Assembly: GCA_947461205.1 (NCBI GenBank)
Contig: CANHJG010000026.1
Span: 1 to 49,427 of the forward strand
Reading direction: 5' to 3'
Length of the DNA stretch: 49,427 nucleotides
From: Opitutia bacterium
GTDB lineage: Bacteria > Verrucomicrobiota > Verrucomicrobiia > Opitutales > Opitutaceae
Below, piece by piece: positions 30,930-39,928 of the stretch. The position numbers and the translations under genes are program-made. Position 1 is the first letter of the stretch. Every line of letters begins with the position of its first letter. The notes beneath the pieces were generated by a model that was not told the DNA's origin, ran no database searches, and worked only from the letters and a program-made list of their open reading frames with translations.

Positions 30930-33900
30930 GTGAGAGGCTGCTTTCAGTTACAATTTGATTTCCGTTTCTCCCCCGTCGTGCCCATTCGCTGTCATCGTTC
31001 CACTCCGTTGTTCGTCCTCGTCGTTTTCTTTGGCGTGGCCGTCTGCGTCGGCGCCGCCCCCGTCGACTACGGCCGCGACGTTCGACCGATCCTCTCGGAC
31101 AAGTGCTACCATTGCCACGGGCCCGACGAAACTGGCCGCAAGGGAAAACTTCGTCTCGATACCCGCGAAGGCGCCCTCCGCGTGAAAAACGGTTCGACCG
31201 TAATCGTCCCCAGCCAGAGCGCCGACAGCGACCTCGTGTTGCGCATCACCAGCACCGACGAAGAGGACATGATGCCTCCGCCCGACGCGAAGATGGCCCG
31301 CCTCACTCCCGCCGAGGTCGACCTCCTCAAACGCTGGATCGACGAGGGCGCCACCTTTCAAAACCACTGGGCCTTCGAACCCTTAAAACCCGCCGCCCCA
31401 CCGCTGCCTGCGGCTCCGGGCTCCCCGCTCGCAACGCTCAACTCCCCGCTCCCCGCCCACCCGATCGATCGCTTCGTCTCCGAAGGACTCGCCCGCCGCA
31501 AACTCGTGCTCCAGCCCGAAGCCGACCGCGCCACCCTCATCCGCCGGCTCTCCTTCGATCTCACCGGCCTGCCGCCCTCGCTCCCCGAAATCGATGCGTT
31601 CCTCGCCGACCGCTCCCCCCGCGCCCTCCCCCAGCTGGTCGACCGCCTCCTCGCCTCCCCACGCTACGGCGAACGCATGGCCACCGACTGGCTCGACGTC
31701 GCCCGCTACGCCGACAGCTACGGCTTCCAAGTCGACCGCGAGCGCGACATGTGGCCCTGGCGCGACTGGGTCATCCAAGCCTTCAATCAAAATCTCCCGT
31801 GGGACCAATTCGTCACCCACCAACTCGCCGGCGATCTGCTGCCCAACGCCACCGACGACCAGATCCTCGCCACCGCCTTCAACCGCCTCCATCCGCAGGA
31901 GAGCGAAGGCGGCTCCGTCGAAGAAGAATACCGCATCAACTACGTCAACGACCGCGTCACCACCTTCGGCACCGCCTTCCTCGGCCTCACCCTCGAGTGT
32001 GCCCGCTGCCACGATCACAAATTCGACCCGATTCCGCAAAAGGATTTCTACGCCCTCGCCGCCTTCTTCCAAAACATCGACGAAGCCGGCCTCTATTCGT
32101 TCTTCACCCAGTCCGCGCCCACGCCCGCGATGCGGGTGCCGAACGCTGCGCACCGAGAGAAATTCGCCGCCGCCACCGCTGCGGTAACCTCCGCCGAGTC
32201 CGCGCTCGCCGCGCTCCGGGAAACCCGCCGCGACGCCTTCGCCGCGTGGCTCGCGCAGCCGTCCACCGCCGCTCCGCTGGCGCTCGCGGGCGAACTCGCG
32301 CACTTCGACTTCGACGTCCGCGACACCCCACCGCTGCCACCGAAGCCCACGCCCCCGACGAAGCAAAAGACCGCCCCCGCCGCCCCGCCCGCCGAGACCG
32401 TCCCTTCGGAGGAAAAAACCGCCAACCTCGCCCGCTTCGCCAACGCCCTCCACCCCGGCGATTACGCCTCCACGCCGAAGGAAAACGAATCCGTCCCCGG
32501 TCGCCCCGGCGCCGGCTCCGCCCTCCGCCTCTCCGGCGACCACGCCCTCCAGACCAAACTCGGCAACTTCCACCGGCACGATCCCTTTTCACTTTCGCTC
32601 TGGATCCAGACCCCCGATCTCAAAGAGCGCGCCGTCGTCCTCCACCGCTCACGTGCCTGGACCGACGCCGGCAGCCGCGGCTACGAACTCCTGCTCGAAG
32701 ACGGCCGCGCAAAATGGTCGCTGATTCACTTCTGGCCCGGCGACGCCCTTTCCATCCGCGCAACCGACCCACTCCCCCTGAACGCCTGGGTTCACCTCAC
32801 CGTCACCAACGACGGCTCAAGCCGCGCCGCCGGCCTTCGCCTCTTCATCAATGGTGTGCCCGCGCGCACCGAGATCATCCGCGACCACCTGACCAAAGAC
32901 ATCACCGGCGGCGGCGGCGACAGCATCGCCCTCGGCGAGCGCTTCCGCGACCGCGGCTTCAAAGGCGGCCTCGTCGACGATCTCCGCGTCTTCAACCGCG
33001 AGCTCACCGACTCGGAAGTGGGTCGAGTTTTCTCCGCTGGCTCGGGCGCTCAGCTCTCACCTTTCAGCGCTCAAGCGGCCGCACCTGCGGCCGACTACCC
33101 CACCTACCTCGCGAATCACGACGAGCCCTACCGCGCCGCGCTCGCCGCCCTCACCGCCGCGCGCGCCGCGCACACCCAACTCGCCGACGAGGCCAAGGAA
33201 ATCATGATCATGCGCGAGCTCCCCACCCCCAAGACCGCCTACATCCTGACGCGCGGCGAATACGACCAACGCGGCGCCGCCGTCCGCCCCGACACCCCCA
33301 CCGCCCTCCCCGCCTTTCCCTCGGATCAACCCCGCAACCGCCTCGGCCTCGCACGCTGGCTGACCGATCCCCGCCATCCGCTGCTCGCGCGCGTGACGGT
33401 CAACCGTTTCTGGCAATCCCTCTTCGGCCAAGGGCTCGTGAAAACCGCCGACGACTTCGGCAGCCAAGGCGATCGCGCTGAGTATCCGGAACTCCTCGAT
33501 TGGCTCGCCGGCGAATTCATCCGCTCCGGCTGGGACGTCCAAGCGCTCCTCAAGACCATCGTCCTCTCGCAAACCTACCGGCAGCGCAGCTTCGCCACCC
33601 CGGAAATCATGACCGACGATCCGGCGAACGTCTGGCTCGCCCGCGGCCCGCGCCACCGCCTCCCCGCCGAAATGATCCGCGACGAGGCCCTCGCGGTGAG
33701 CGGTCTCCTCGTCGAAAAAATCGGCGGCCCACCCGTCTACACCTACGACCTGCCCGAGTCCTTTAAACCCGCGCCCGCCGGCAAGGGCGAAGCGCTCTAC
33801 CGTCGCAGTGTCTACACCTTCTGGCGACGCACCGGCCCCGCGCCGCTGCTCGAAGCCTTCGACGTCCCGAAGCGCGTCGTCTGCGTCGCCCGCCGCGACA

Positions 33901-34256
33901 CCACCAACACCTCCCTCCAGGCCCTCGTCCTCCTCAACGGCCCACAATTCGTCGAAGCCGCCCGCGTCCTCGCCGAAAAACTCCACGTCGATCTCGGCGG
34001 CGAACGCGACGCGATCATCGCCGCGGCCTTCCGCCGGCTCACTTCCCGCGCGCCCGACCCGACCGAGCAAAAAATCCTCGCCCGCCTCTACGACGAACAA
34101 CTCGTCCACTTCCGCGCCCACCCGGACGCCGCCGCCGCGGGTCTCGCGGTCGGCGAAACGCCGCGCGCCACCACCCTGCCCGCCCCCGACATCGCCGCCG
34201 CCACCACCCTCGTGAACACCCTCATGAACCACGACGCCTTCGCCGTGAAACGCTGA
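30930..34256 (+). CDS. PSD1 / planctomycete cytochrome c protein (DUF1549-DUF1553)
   Basis: A 1108-residue secreted protein typical of Planctomycetota and Verrucomicrobiota. Order: signal segment (FVLVVFFGVAVCVGAA), a cytochrome-c-like domain with haem motif CYHCH (59-63), DUF1549 (about 165-385), a LamG/concanavalin-like insert (about 525-700), and DUF1553 (about 790-1065). These proteins occur with sulfatases and polysaccharide genes and are thought to take part in oxidative or sugar-degrading steps; biochemical function is unproven. The listed start is a GTG four bases from the AraC start; a GTG at 30978 would leave a more realistic promoter space and still keep the signal. The stop overlaps the DUF1501 start (TGATG), indicating coupled translation. 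Confidence 0.9.
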   Translation: MRGCFQLQFDFRFSPVVPIRCHRSTPLFVLVVFFGVAVCVGAAPVDYGRDVRPILSDKCYHCHGPDETGRKGKLRLDTREGALRVKNGSTVIVPSQSADSDLVLRITSTDEEDMMPPPDAKMARLTPAEVDLLKRWIDEGATFQNHWAFEPLKPAAPPLPAAPGSPLATLNSPLPAHPIDRFVSEGLARRKLVLQPEADRATLIRRLSFDLTGLPPSLPEIDAFLADRSPRALPQLVDRLLASPRYGERMATDWLDVARYADSYGFQVDRERDMWPWRDWVIQAFNQNLPWDQFVTHQLAGDLLPNATDDQILATAFNRLHPQESEGGSVEEEYRINYVNDRVTTFGTAFLGLTLECARCHDHKFDPIPQKDFYALAAFFQNIDEAGLYSFFTQSAPTPAMRVPNAAHREKFAAATAAVTSAESALAALRETRRDAFAAWLAQPSTAAPLALAGELAHFDFDVRDTPPLPPKPTPPTKQKTAPAAPPAETVPSEEKTANLARFANALHPGDYASTPKENESVPGRPGAGSALRLSGDHALQTKLGNFHRHDPFSLSLWIQTPDLKERAVVLHRSRAWTDAGSRGYELLLEDGRAKWSLIHFWPGDALSIRATDPLPLNAWVHLTVTNDGSSRAAGLRLFINGVPARTEIIRDHLTKDITGGGGDSIALGERFRDRGFKGGLVDDLRVFNRELTDSEVGRVFSAGSGAQLSPFSAQAAAPAADYPTYLANHDEPYRAALAALTAARAAHTQLADEAKEIMIMRELPTPKTAYILTRGEYDQRGAAVRPDTPTALPAFPSDQPRNRLGLARWLTDPRHPLLARVTVNRFWQSLFGQGLVKTADDFGSQGDRAEYPELLDWLAGEFIRSGWDVQALLKTIVLSQTYRQRSFATPEIMTDDPANVWLARGPRHRLPAEMIRDEALAVSGLLVEKIGGPPVYTYDLPESFKPAPAGKGEALYRRSVYTFWRRTGPAPLLEAFDVPKRVVCVARRDTTNTSLQALVLLNGPQFVEAARVLAEKLHVDLGGERDAIIAAAFRRLTSRAPDPTEQKILARLYDEQLVHFRAHPDAAAAGLAVGETPRATTLPAPDIAAATTLVNTLMNHDAFAVKR

Positions 34257-35740
34257 TGAGCGCCCTGCCCTCCCCCTCTTCCGCCCCACCGCGCTGCACC
34301 GGCCACGCCCCTTGGCTCTCCCTGAGCCGCCGCGAGTGCCTCAACCGCCTCGCCCTCGGTCTCGGCGGCATCGCTCTCGCCGACCTCCTCGGCCGCGACG
34401 CCACCGCCGCCGAACCCTCCCTTTCTCTTTCACCTCCTCCGTCACTTCCCCATTTCGCCCCGAAGGCCAAACGCATCATTTACCTCTTCCAGTCCGGCGG
34501 CCCTTCGCAACTCGATCTCTACGACTACAAGCCGCTCCTCAACCAACGCCACGGCGAGCAACTCCCCGACAGCGTGCGCGGCGGCCAACGCCTCACCGGC
34601 ATGTCCGGCAACCAGAGCTCCATCCCCATCGCCGGCTCCCCGTTCAAATTTTCCCCCTACGGCCGCAGCGGCGGATGGTTCAGCGATCTGCTCCCCCACA
34701 CCGCGAAAATCGCCGACGACCTCTGCATCATCCGCTCGATGCACACCGAGTCGATCAACCACGGCCCCGGCGTGACGTTCATGCAGACGGGCTCGCAGAT
34801 TCCCGGCCGCCCCAGTTTCGGTTCGTGGCTCGACTACGGTCTCGGCAGCGCCAACGCCAACCTCCCGTCCTTCGTCGTGCTCATCACGAAGGACAAAAAG
34901 GGCCAGCCCCTCATGTCGCACCTCTGGGGCTCCGGTTTTCTCCCGGCGAAACACCAGGGCGTGCGCTTCCGCTCCGGCGCCGATCCCGTCCTCTATCTCA
35001 ACAATCCCGCCGGCGTTTCCCCCGAAAACCGCCGGCTCGCGCTCGACCGCCTGCGCGAGCTCCACGAACACCAATTCGCCGGCACGCCCGACGCCGAGAT
35101 CTCCGCCCGCATCGCCAACTACGAGATGGCCTTCAACCTCCAGACCAGCGTCCCCGAGGTCACCGACCTCACCCACGAGCCCGCCCACGTCGTCGATTCC
35201 TACGGCCCCGACGCGCGCAAACCCGGTTCCTTCGCCGCCAACTGTCTCCTCGCGCGCCGCCTGGCCGAGCGCGGGGTGAAGTTCATCCAGCTTTATCATC
35301 AGGACTGGGATCACCACGGCGGCCTCCCCGGGGGCATCAAACGCGAATGCCTCCAGACCGACCAGCCCGCCGCCGCGCTCGTCGCCGACCTGAAAGCTCG
35401 CGGCATGCTCGACGACACGCTCGTCGTCTGGGGCGGCGAATTCGGCCGCACCAATTACTGCCAGGGCCCGATGACCGCGAACAACTTTGGCCGCGACCAC
35501 CACCCGCGCTGTTTCTCGCTCTGGCTGGCCGGCGGCGGCGTGAAGCCGGGCGTCACCTACGGCGAAACCGACGACTACGGCTACAACATCACTAAAGATC
35601 CGGTCCACATCCACGACCTGCACGCGACGATTCTCCACCTCTTCGGCATCGATCACGAGCGCCTCACCTACAAATTCCAGGGCCGCCGCTATCGCCTCAC
35701 CGACGTCTTCGGCAAAGTCGTGAAAGACATCGTGTCTTAA
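34256..35740 (+). CDS. DUF1501 domain-containing exported protein
   Basis: A 494-residue protein with a twin-arginine-like signal (LSRRECLNRLALGLGGIALAD) and a DUF1501 domain, an alkaline-phosphatase/sulfatase-like fold. Family marks include IIYLFQSGGPSQLDLYD, DLCIIRSMHTESINHGP, HHGGLPGGIKRE and VVWGGEFGRTNY. DUF1501 genes almost always follow a DUF1549/DUF1553 gene, as here with a one-base overlap, so the two act together, probably in the periplasm. The substrate is unknown. A terminator follows the stop. Confidence 0.92.
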   Translation: MSALPSPSSAPPRCTGHAPWLSLSRRECLNRLALGLGGIALADLLGRDATAAEPSLSLSPPPSLPHFAPKAKRIIYLFQSGGPSQLDLYDYKPLLNQRHGEQLPDSVRGGQRLTGMSGNQSSIPIAGSPFKFSPYGRSGGWFSDLLPHTAKIADDLCIIRSMHTESINHGPGVTFMQTGSQIPGRPSFGSWLDYGLGSANANLPSFVVLITKDKKGQPLMSHLWGSGFLPAKHQGVRFRSGADPVLYLNNPAGVSPENRRLALDRLRELHEHQFAGTPDAEISARIANYEMAFNLQTSVPEVTDLTHEPAHVVDSYGPDARKPGSFAANCLLARRLAERGVKFIQLYHQDWDHHGGLPGGIKRECLQTDQPAAALVADLKARGMLDDTLVVWGGEFGRTNYCQGPMTANNFGRDHHPRCFSLWLAGGGVKPGVTYGETDDYGYNITKDPVHIHDLHATILHLFGIDHERLTYKFQGRRYRLTDVFGKVVKDIVS

Positions 35741-35745
35741 CGGAG

Positions 35746-35770
35746 CGGCGGTGTCCCACCGCCGTCTTTT
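35746..35770 (+). terminator. Terminator hairpin after DUF1501 gene (palindromic repeat copy 2)
   Basis: Perfect eight-pair stem CGGCGGTG/CACCGCCG with a TCC loop, then TCTTTT. It begins six bases after the stop codon. The same palindrome with flanks occurs after the Gfo/Idh/MocA gene near 22200, so a repeated element here doubles as a terminator. Confidence 0.75.
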
Positions 35771-35784
35771 CCGCCCGCCCCAGC

Positions 35785-36288
35785 ATGTCCGACCCCCTCC
35801 TCCGCGCCCGGGACCTCATCGCCCAGTTTCGCGCCAACCTCTCGACCGTCGTGCTCGGCACCTCGTCCGCTGACGGCGAACCCGACGCCTCCGTCGCCGC
35901 CACGCTGCTCGATCCCGCCGGCGCCTTTGTCGTCTACGTCAGCGGCCTCGCCGCGCACACGCGCAATCTCCGCGACAATCCCCGCGCCAGCGTGCTCCTG
36001 GTCGAAGCCGAAACCCCGCCGACCCAGCCGCTCGCGCGCCGGCGCCTCACGTTTGCCTGCGCCGCCGAACCCATCGCCCGCGATTCCTCCGCCCACGAGG
36101 CGCTGATCGCCGCCTTCCGCGCCAAATTTGGCGGAGCGATCGATCTCCTTGCCGGCCTGCCCGATTTCCAACTCGTACGGCTCACGCCGCTCCGCGGCCG
36201 CGTCGTCGTCGGTTTCGGCGCGGCCTTCGCCGTCGATCCGCACGATTGGACCCCACTCAGCCCGGTCGGTGGTCCGCCGGCGCGCTGA
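35785..36288 (+). CDS. HugZ-like pyridoxamine-phosphate-oxidase-fold protein
   Basis: A 167-residue split-barrel protein of the HugZ family: ARDLIAQFRANLSTVVLGTS, then GEPDASVAATLLDPAGAF, YVSGLAAHTRNLRDNPRAS and a C-terminal FGAAFAVDPHDW. HugZ proteins bind or degrade haem and release iron; other PNPOx-like proteins bind flavin. Haem use is the best guess but not proven. It stands alone after the DUF1501 terminator. Confidence 0.8.
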   Translation: MSDPLLRARDLIAQFRANLSTVVLGTSSADGEPDASVAATLLDPAGAFVVYVSGLAAHTRNLRDNPRASVLLVEAETPPTQPLARRRLTFACAAEPIARDSSAHEALIAAFRAKFGGAIDLLAGLPDFQLVRLTPLRGRVVVGFGAAFAVDPHDWTPLSPVGGPPAR

Positions 36289-36445
36289 CTGCGCCGGACC
36301 GCCCGGCCCCTGCGCGCGCCGGCCTACCAGGCCACCCTCGCTTTCGTCACCCGCTATCCGGCGGGCCGGGCCCCCTTTTTTTCGCTGTAAATTTGGCCCC
36401 TCGTGCTCGCCGACACGTGGATCCCCGGTCGCCCGCTCCGGCCGC

Positions 36446-37198
36446 TTACCGCGCCGACACCGGCTGCGCGTTCGCCTCGGCCCAGACGCGCTCCAGCACC
36501 GGCTTGATGATCGCGGTGAAGGCCACGTAGGCTGCCGGGTGAAAATGCAGTTTGTCGGCGACGTAAAGATCGAGCCGGGGATGACCGGAGGCATCGACCA
36601 ACGCCGGGTTGACGTCGACAAAGGTGCGGCCGGGCGTGGCGGCGCAGTAAGCGCGCACGAGCGCATTGTAATGATCGACGTGCTCCCAGCGCTCCACCCG
36701 ATCCGGCGAACGCGTGGCCGAGACGTAGATCAAGCGCGTCGCCGGAGACCGTCCCCTCACCCGCTCGGAGAATTCGCGAAACCGCGCAAAGATCGCCGCC
36801 GGATCTTCCGGCGTCGTGCCCGCCTTCAGGTCGTTGCTGCCGCAGTAGTAGACAATCACTTTCGGGGCATAGGGAGGAACCACCTGCTCGAACCGCGCGA
36901 GCTGGTCGCCCGTCCGCGACCCGCCAAACGCCCGGTTCAGCACCGGCAGCGGCGCCATCTGTTCGGCCACCGTGGTCCATTTCCGAAAGATGCTACTGCC
37001 GACGAATAGGATCCCGCCCTTGACCGGCGGCGACGCGCGATCGGCGTCCGCAAAGTCCTTGAAGGCAGACTCGTATTGCGTCCAGCGTTTCGCCGCCTCG
37101 TCCATCGCTGGCTTTTTCTCGGCCGCCCACGACCCGCCGGTCGTGGCGAGCAGGAGTCCGGCGACGAGCAACGGAAAACGGAGCGGGAAATTTTTCAT
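36446..37198 (-). CDS. SGNH/GDSL-family hydrolase, exported
   Basis: A 250-residue esterase/acetylhydrolase-like protein with a signal peptide (1-26, ending SWA). SGNH blocks: ILFVGSSIF (catalytic Ser in GSS, 67-69), FGGSRTGD (Gly), YYCGSND (Asn) and DKLHFHPAAY (Asp/His). Such enzymes deacylate or deacetylate sugars or lipids. It is the last gene of the run that starts at the DsbA-like gene, 29 bases after madM, though its role in malonate use is not clear. The ATG at 37198 gives a clean signal peptide. Confidence 0.85.
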   Translation of the reverse strand: MKNFPLRFPLLVAGLLLATTGGSWAAEKKPAMDEAAKRWTQYESAFKDFADADRASPPVKGGILFVGSSIFRKWTTVAEQMAPLPVLNRAFGGSRTGDQLARFEQVVPPYAPKVIVYYCGSNDLKAGTTPEDPAAIFARFREFSERVRGRSPATRLIYVSATRSPDRVERWEHVDHYNALVRAYCAATPGRTFVDVNPALVDASGHPRLDLYVADKLHFHPAAYVAFTAIIKPVLERVWAEANAQPVSAR

Positions 37199-37227
37199 GG
37201 GAGGGAAGAATCGATCGAAGGTGGGCC

Positions 37228-37995
37228 TCAAAGGGGGAAAATGAAACGGGTCGCCAGGTAAAGCACCGAAGGGCCCAGCAGACAGCCGAGGCCGGTGTAA
37301 AACGTCGCCGCCATCACGCCGTAGGGCACGAGTTTCGGATCCGTCGCGGCGAGCCCTGCCGCCACGCCGCTGTTGGTGCCCAGCGTGCCGCCGTAGATCA
37401 TCGCCGTGTGCGGGTTATCGAGCCCGATGGATTTCGCAATGAGCGGCGTCGCGATCATCACCAAAATCGCCTTGATCAGTCCGGCGGCGATGCTGAGCGC
37501 CATGACTTCCGACGTCGCCCCGAGCGCCGCACCCGTGACCGGCCCGACGATATAGGTAACGGCCCCCGCTCCGATGGTCGCAATACTCACCGCATCGCGG
37601 TAGCCGAAGGCCGCCGCGACCGCAGCCCCGCACACGAACGAGACCACCACGCCGGCAAACAGCGCGATCACGACGGGCAGACCGGATTTCTTCAGATCAT
37701 CGAAACTGGCGCCGTAGGCCGTGGCCACGATGGCGAAGTCGCGCAACATCGCGCCGCCCAGCAATCCGATACCCGCGAAGATCGGCACATCCGCAATGCC
37801 GTTCTTCCCGCCCATGACGACCCCGCCGACATAGGCCAGCACGAGCCCCGCAAACACCGCAATGGCCGACCCGTGGATTCGCCCGTGCGTGAAACGGTCG
37901 GAGAGGAAGTAGGAAAACCAAATGAGCCCGCCCACCACGGCGAACGCGGCAAGCAGACCGTTTTTGATCAAAGCCTGCTGGAGCAGATCGATCAC
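37228..37995 (-). CDS. madM: Malonate transporter subunit MadM
   Basis: A 255-residue membrane protein with about eight to nine hydrophobic segments (GLLAAFAVVGGLIWFSYFLS at the start, later SGLPVVIALFAGVVVSF). It matches MadM, which with MadL forms the two-part sodium-dependent malonate importer first known from Malonomonas. It starts with a GTG inside the end of madL (GTGA overlap), so the two subunits are translationally coupled. The longer frame upstream is madL read in a wrong phase. Confidence 0.85.
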   Translation of the reverse strand: MIDLLQQALIKNGLLAAFAVVGGLIWFSYFLSDRFTHGRIHGSAIAVFAGLVLAYVGGVVMGGKNGIADVPIFAGIGLLGGAMLRDFAIVATAYGASFDDLKKSGLPVVIALFAGVVVSFVCGAAVAAAFGYRDAVSIATIGAGAVTYIVGPVTGAALGATSEVMALSIAAGLIKAILVMIATPLIAKSIGLDNPHTAMIYGGTLGTNSGVAAGLAATDPKLVPYGVMAATFYTGLGCLLGPSVLYLATRFIFPL

Positions 37996-38366
37996 GGTTT
38001 CTCCTCCCGCTTCGGCCGCCCGATCCGCGCGATCAGCGGCACCATCGCGAAACTGAGGACGACGCCGAGCGTCCCGGCCAGGAATGCGAGCGGTCCGCCC
38101 TTGATCGCCCCGACCACGTTCTGCTGCGCGGCCATCGCTACGACGATGGGGATGTACATGCCGCTCCAAAACGCGATGCCGCCCGACGAAAGCGGCTTGA
38201 ACCGGCCGCGGCGGCCGAGCCATCCCGTGATGAAAATCAGCAACACCATCGCAAACCCCACGCCGCCCACGTTGGCCTTCACGCCCAAAAGCGCGCCCAA
38301 GGCCTCGCCGATCACGAGACCGACCAACGAACACAGAGCCAGCAGTGCTACCCCGTAGATGACCAT
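37992..38366 (-). CDS. madL: Malonate transporter subunit MadL
   Basis: A 124-residue membrane protein with about four hydrophobic segments (IYGVALLALCSLVGLVIGEA; GFAMVLLIFITGWLG; AFWSGMYIPIVVAMAAQQNV). It matches MadL, the partner of MadM in malonate uptake. The ATG at 38366 is four bases after the matB stop, and the stop overlaps the madM GTG. The gene order matB-madL-madM links import with activation of malonate. Confidence 0.88.
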   Translation of the reverse strand: MVIYGVALLALCSLVGLVIGEALGALLGVKANVGGVGFAMVLLIFITGWLGRRGRFKPLSSGGIAFWSGMYIPIVVAMAAQQNVVGAIKGGPLAFLAGTLGVVLSFAMVPLIARIGRPKREEKP

Positions 38367-38370
38367 GGGT

Positions 38371-39834
38371 TCAGGCCTGCCAGGACGGCAACAGACGTTT
38401 CTGCACTTTGCCCAGCGCTGTCCGCGGGAGCGCGTCCACCCGCACGAAAGCTTTCGGCTGCTTGAACGAAGCGAGCTGCGACCGCAGATACGCCACCGTC
38501 GCCGGCTCGTCGAACACCGCGGCATCCACGGCGACATAAGCGACCGGCACTTCGCCGCGCACCGGGTCGGGCACCCCCACCACGGTCGCTTCCCGCACGC
38601 CCGGTTGCTCCAGAATCAGCTCCTCAATCTCCCGCGGATAAATGTTAAAGCCCCCGGAAATGATCAGATCGCTGCGCCGGCCCTGCAGCGTGATGTAGCC
38701 GTCCGCGGCCCGCACCCCGATGTCGCCCGTGCGAAACCATCCGTCCGTCCACGCGGCAGCCGTCGCCTCGGGCCGTTGCCAATAGCCGGCACACACATTC
38801 GTGCCCTTGACCCAAACCTCCCCGCTGGTGCCGTCGGCCACCGGCGCTCCAGACTCGTCGCAAATCCGCACGCTGACGTGCGGCAGCGGCAACCCGACCG
38901 TGCCGGGCCTGCGCTCCCCGTCGTAGGGGTTGCTGATGTTCATGAGCGTCTCGGTCATGCCGTAGCGCTCGAGAATCACCGACCCATAGAGTTGGCGAAA
39001 CTTCTCGTGCACCTCCGCCGGCAGGGGCGCGGAGCCCGACACGGCGAGCCGCAGGCGCGAGCCGATCGCGCGCGCCACTTCGGCCGGCAGTTCCAGCAAC
39101 CGGATAAACATCGCCGGCACGCCGAAAAAAACCGTCGGCCGATAGTCCTCAAACCAGCCCGCCGCCTTCGCATGGTCGAAGCGCTCAGTGAGCCGCAGGT
39201 GGCAGCCGCTGATCAGCCAGCAGTGCACCCCGTTGGCCAGCCCGTGCACATGGAACAACGGGAGCGTCGCCAAATACCGATCCTCCTCCGTAAAACGCCA
39301 CTCGCGGGCCAGCGCCGCACCGTTCGCGGCGAAGTTGCCCTGCGTCAGCACCGCCCCCTTCGACGCCCCCGTGGTTCCCGAGGTGTAGATCAACGCCAGC
39401 GGCGTCTCGGGCACGCCCCCCACCGCGAGGCGTGCGGAGGGCTGCGCTGCGGATTCGGCCGCCAGCTCCGCGACCTCCCAGCAGATCACGCCGGCCGGAA
39501 CGAAACCCGCCAAATCGGGCGAGGTCACCACCGCGACCGGGGCCGCATCAGCCAGAATGTGTTTCAACTCGCGCTCTCGGTAGAGGACATTCACCGGCAC
39601 GAGCACGAGGCCGAGTTTGACCGCGGCGATCCACAGGTCGATCACCTCGGGCCGGTTCTGCAGGAAAAACGCGAGTCGCTCCCCCCGCTGCAATCCGCGG
39701 GCCCGCAGCGCGTGGGCTAGGCGGTTGCTGCGCGCCTCGATTTCGCCAAAGGTCGACGACACGCCGGCAAACTCCAAAGCCGGACGCGCCGCGCGGTCGA
39801 GGAGGGAACGGTTAAAAAGCGAAAGAAGGGGCAT
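38371..39834 (-). CDS. matB: Malonyl-CoA synthetase (acyl-CoA synthetase family)
   Basis: A 487-residue ANL-superfamily enzyme that makes malonyl-CoA from malonate, ATP and CoA. The AMP-binding P-loop is IYTSGTTGASKGAV, followed by ERYGMTETLMNISNPYDG, TGDIGVRAADGYI and, near the C-terminus, LPRTALGKVQK with the catalytic Lys. The NISNPYDGERRPGTVG stretch is close to that of known MatB proteins and not typical of acetyl-CoA synthetases. Its location directly before madL/madM makes the assignment firm. A malonyl-CoA decarboxylase is not in the window. Confidence 0.9.
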   Translation of the reverse strand: MPLLSLFNRSLLDRAARPALEFAGVSSTFGEIEARSNRLAHALRARGLQRGERLAFFLQNRPEVIDLWIAAVKLGLVLVPVNVLYRERELKHILADAAPVAVVTSPDLAGFVPAGVICWEVAELAAESAAQPSARLAVGGVPETPLALIYTSGTTGASKGAVLTQGNFAANGAALAREWRFTEEDRYLATLPLFHVHGLANGVHCWLISGCHLRLTERFDHAKAAGWFEDYRPTVFFGVPAMFIRLLELPAEVARAIGSRLRLAVSGSAPLPAEVHEKFRQLYGSVILERYGMTETLMNISNPYDGERRPGTVGLPLPHVSVRICDESGAPVADGTSGEVWVKGTNVCAGYWQRPEATAAAWTDGWFRTGDIGVRAADGYITLQGRRSDLIISGGFNIYPREIEELILEQPGVREATVVGVPDPVRGEVPVAYVAVDAAVFDEPATVAYLRSQLASFKQPKAFVRVDALPRTALGKVQKRLLPSWQA

Positions 39835-39928
39835 GGGAACAGGACTCAGGAAAACAACGATGAACGCGCGAGGGCAAGCCGCGCATCGCAGGTATTTCGC
39901 GGGCCCGGCCTGATCTGTTCATTCGGCA

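Noticed and set aside
37996-38334. N-terminal extension of madM
   Set aside because: This part is madL read in the wrong phase; the GTG at 37995 overlapping the madL stop is the real start.
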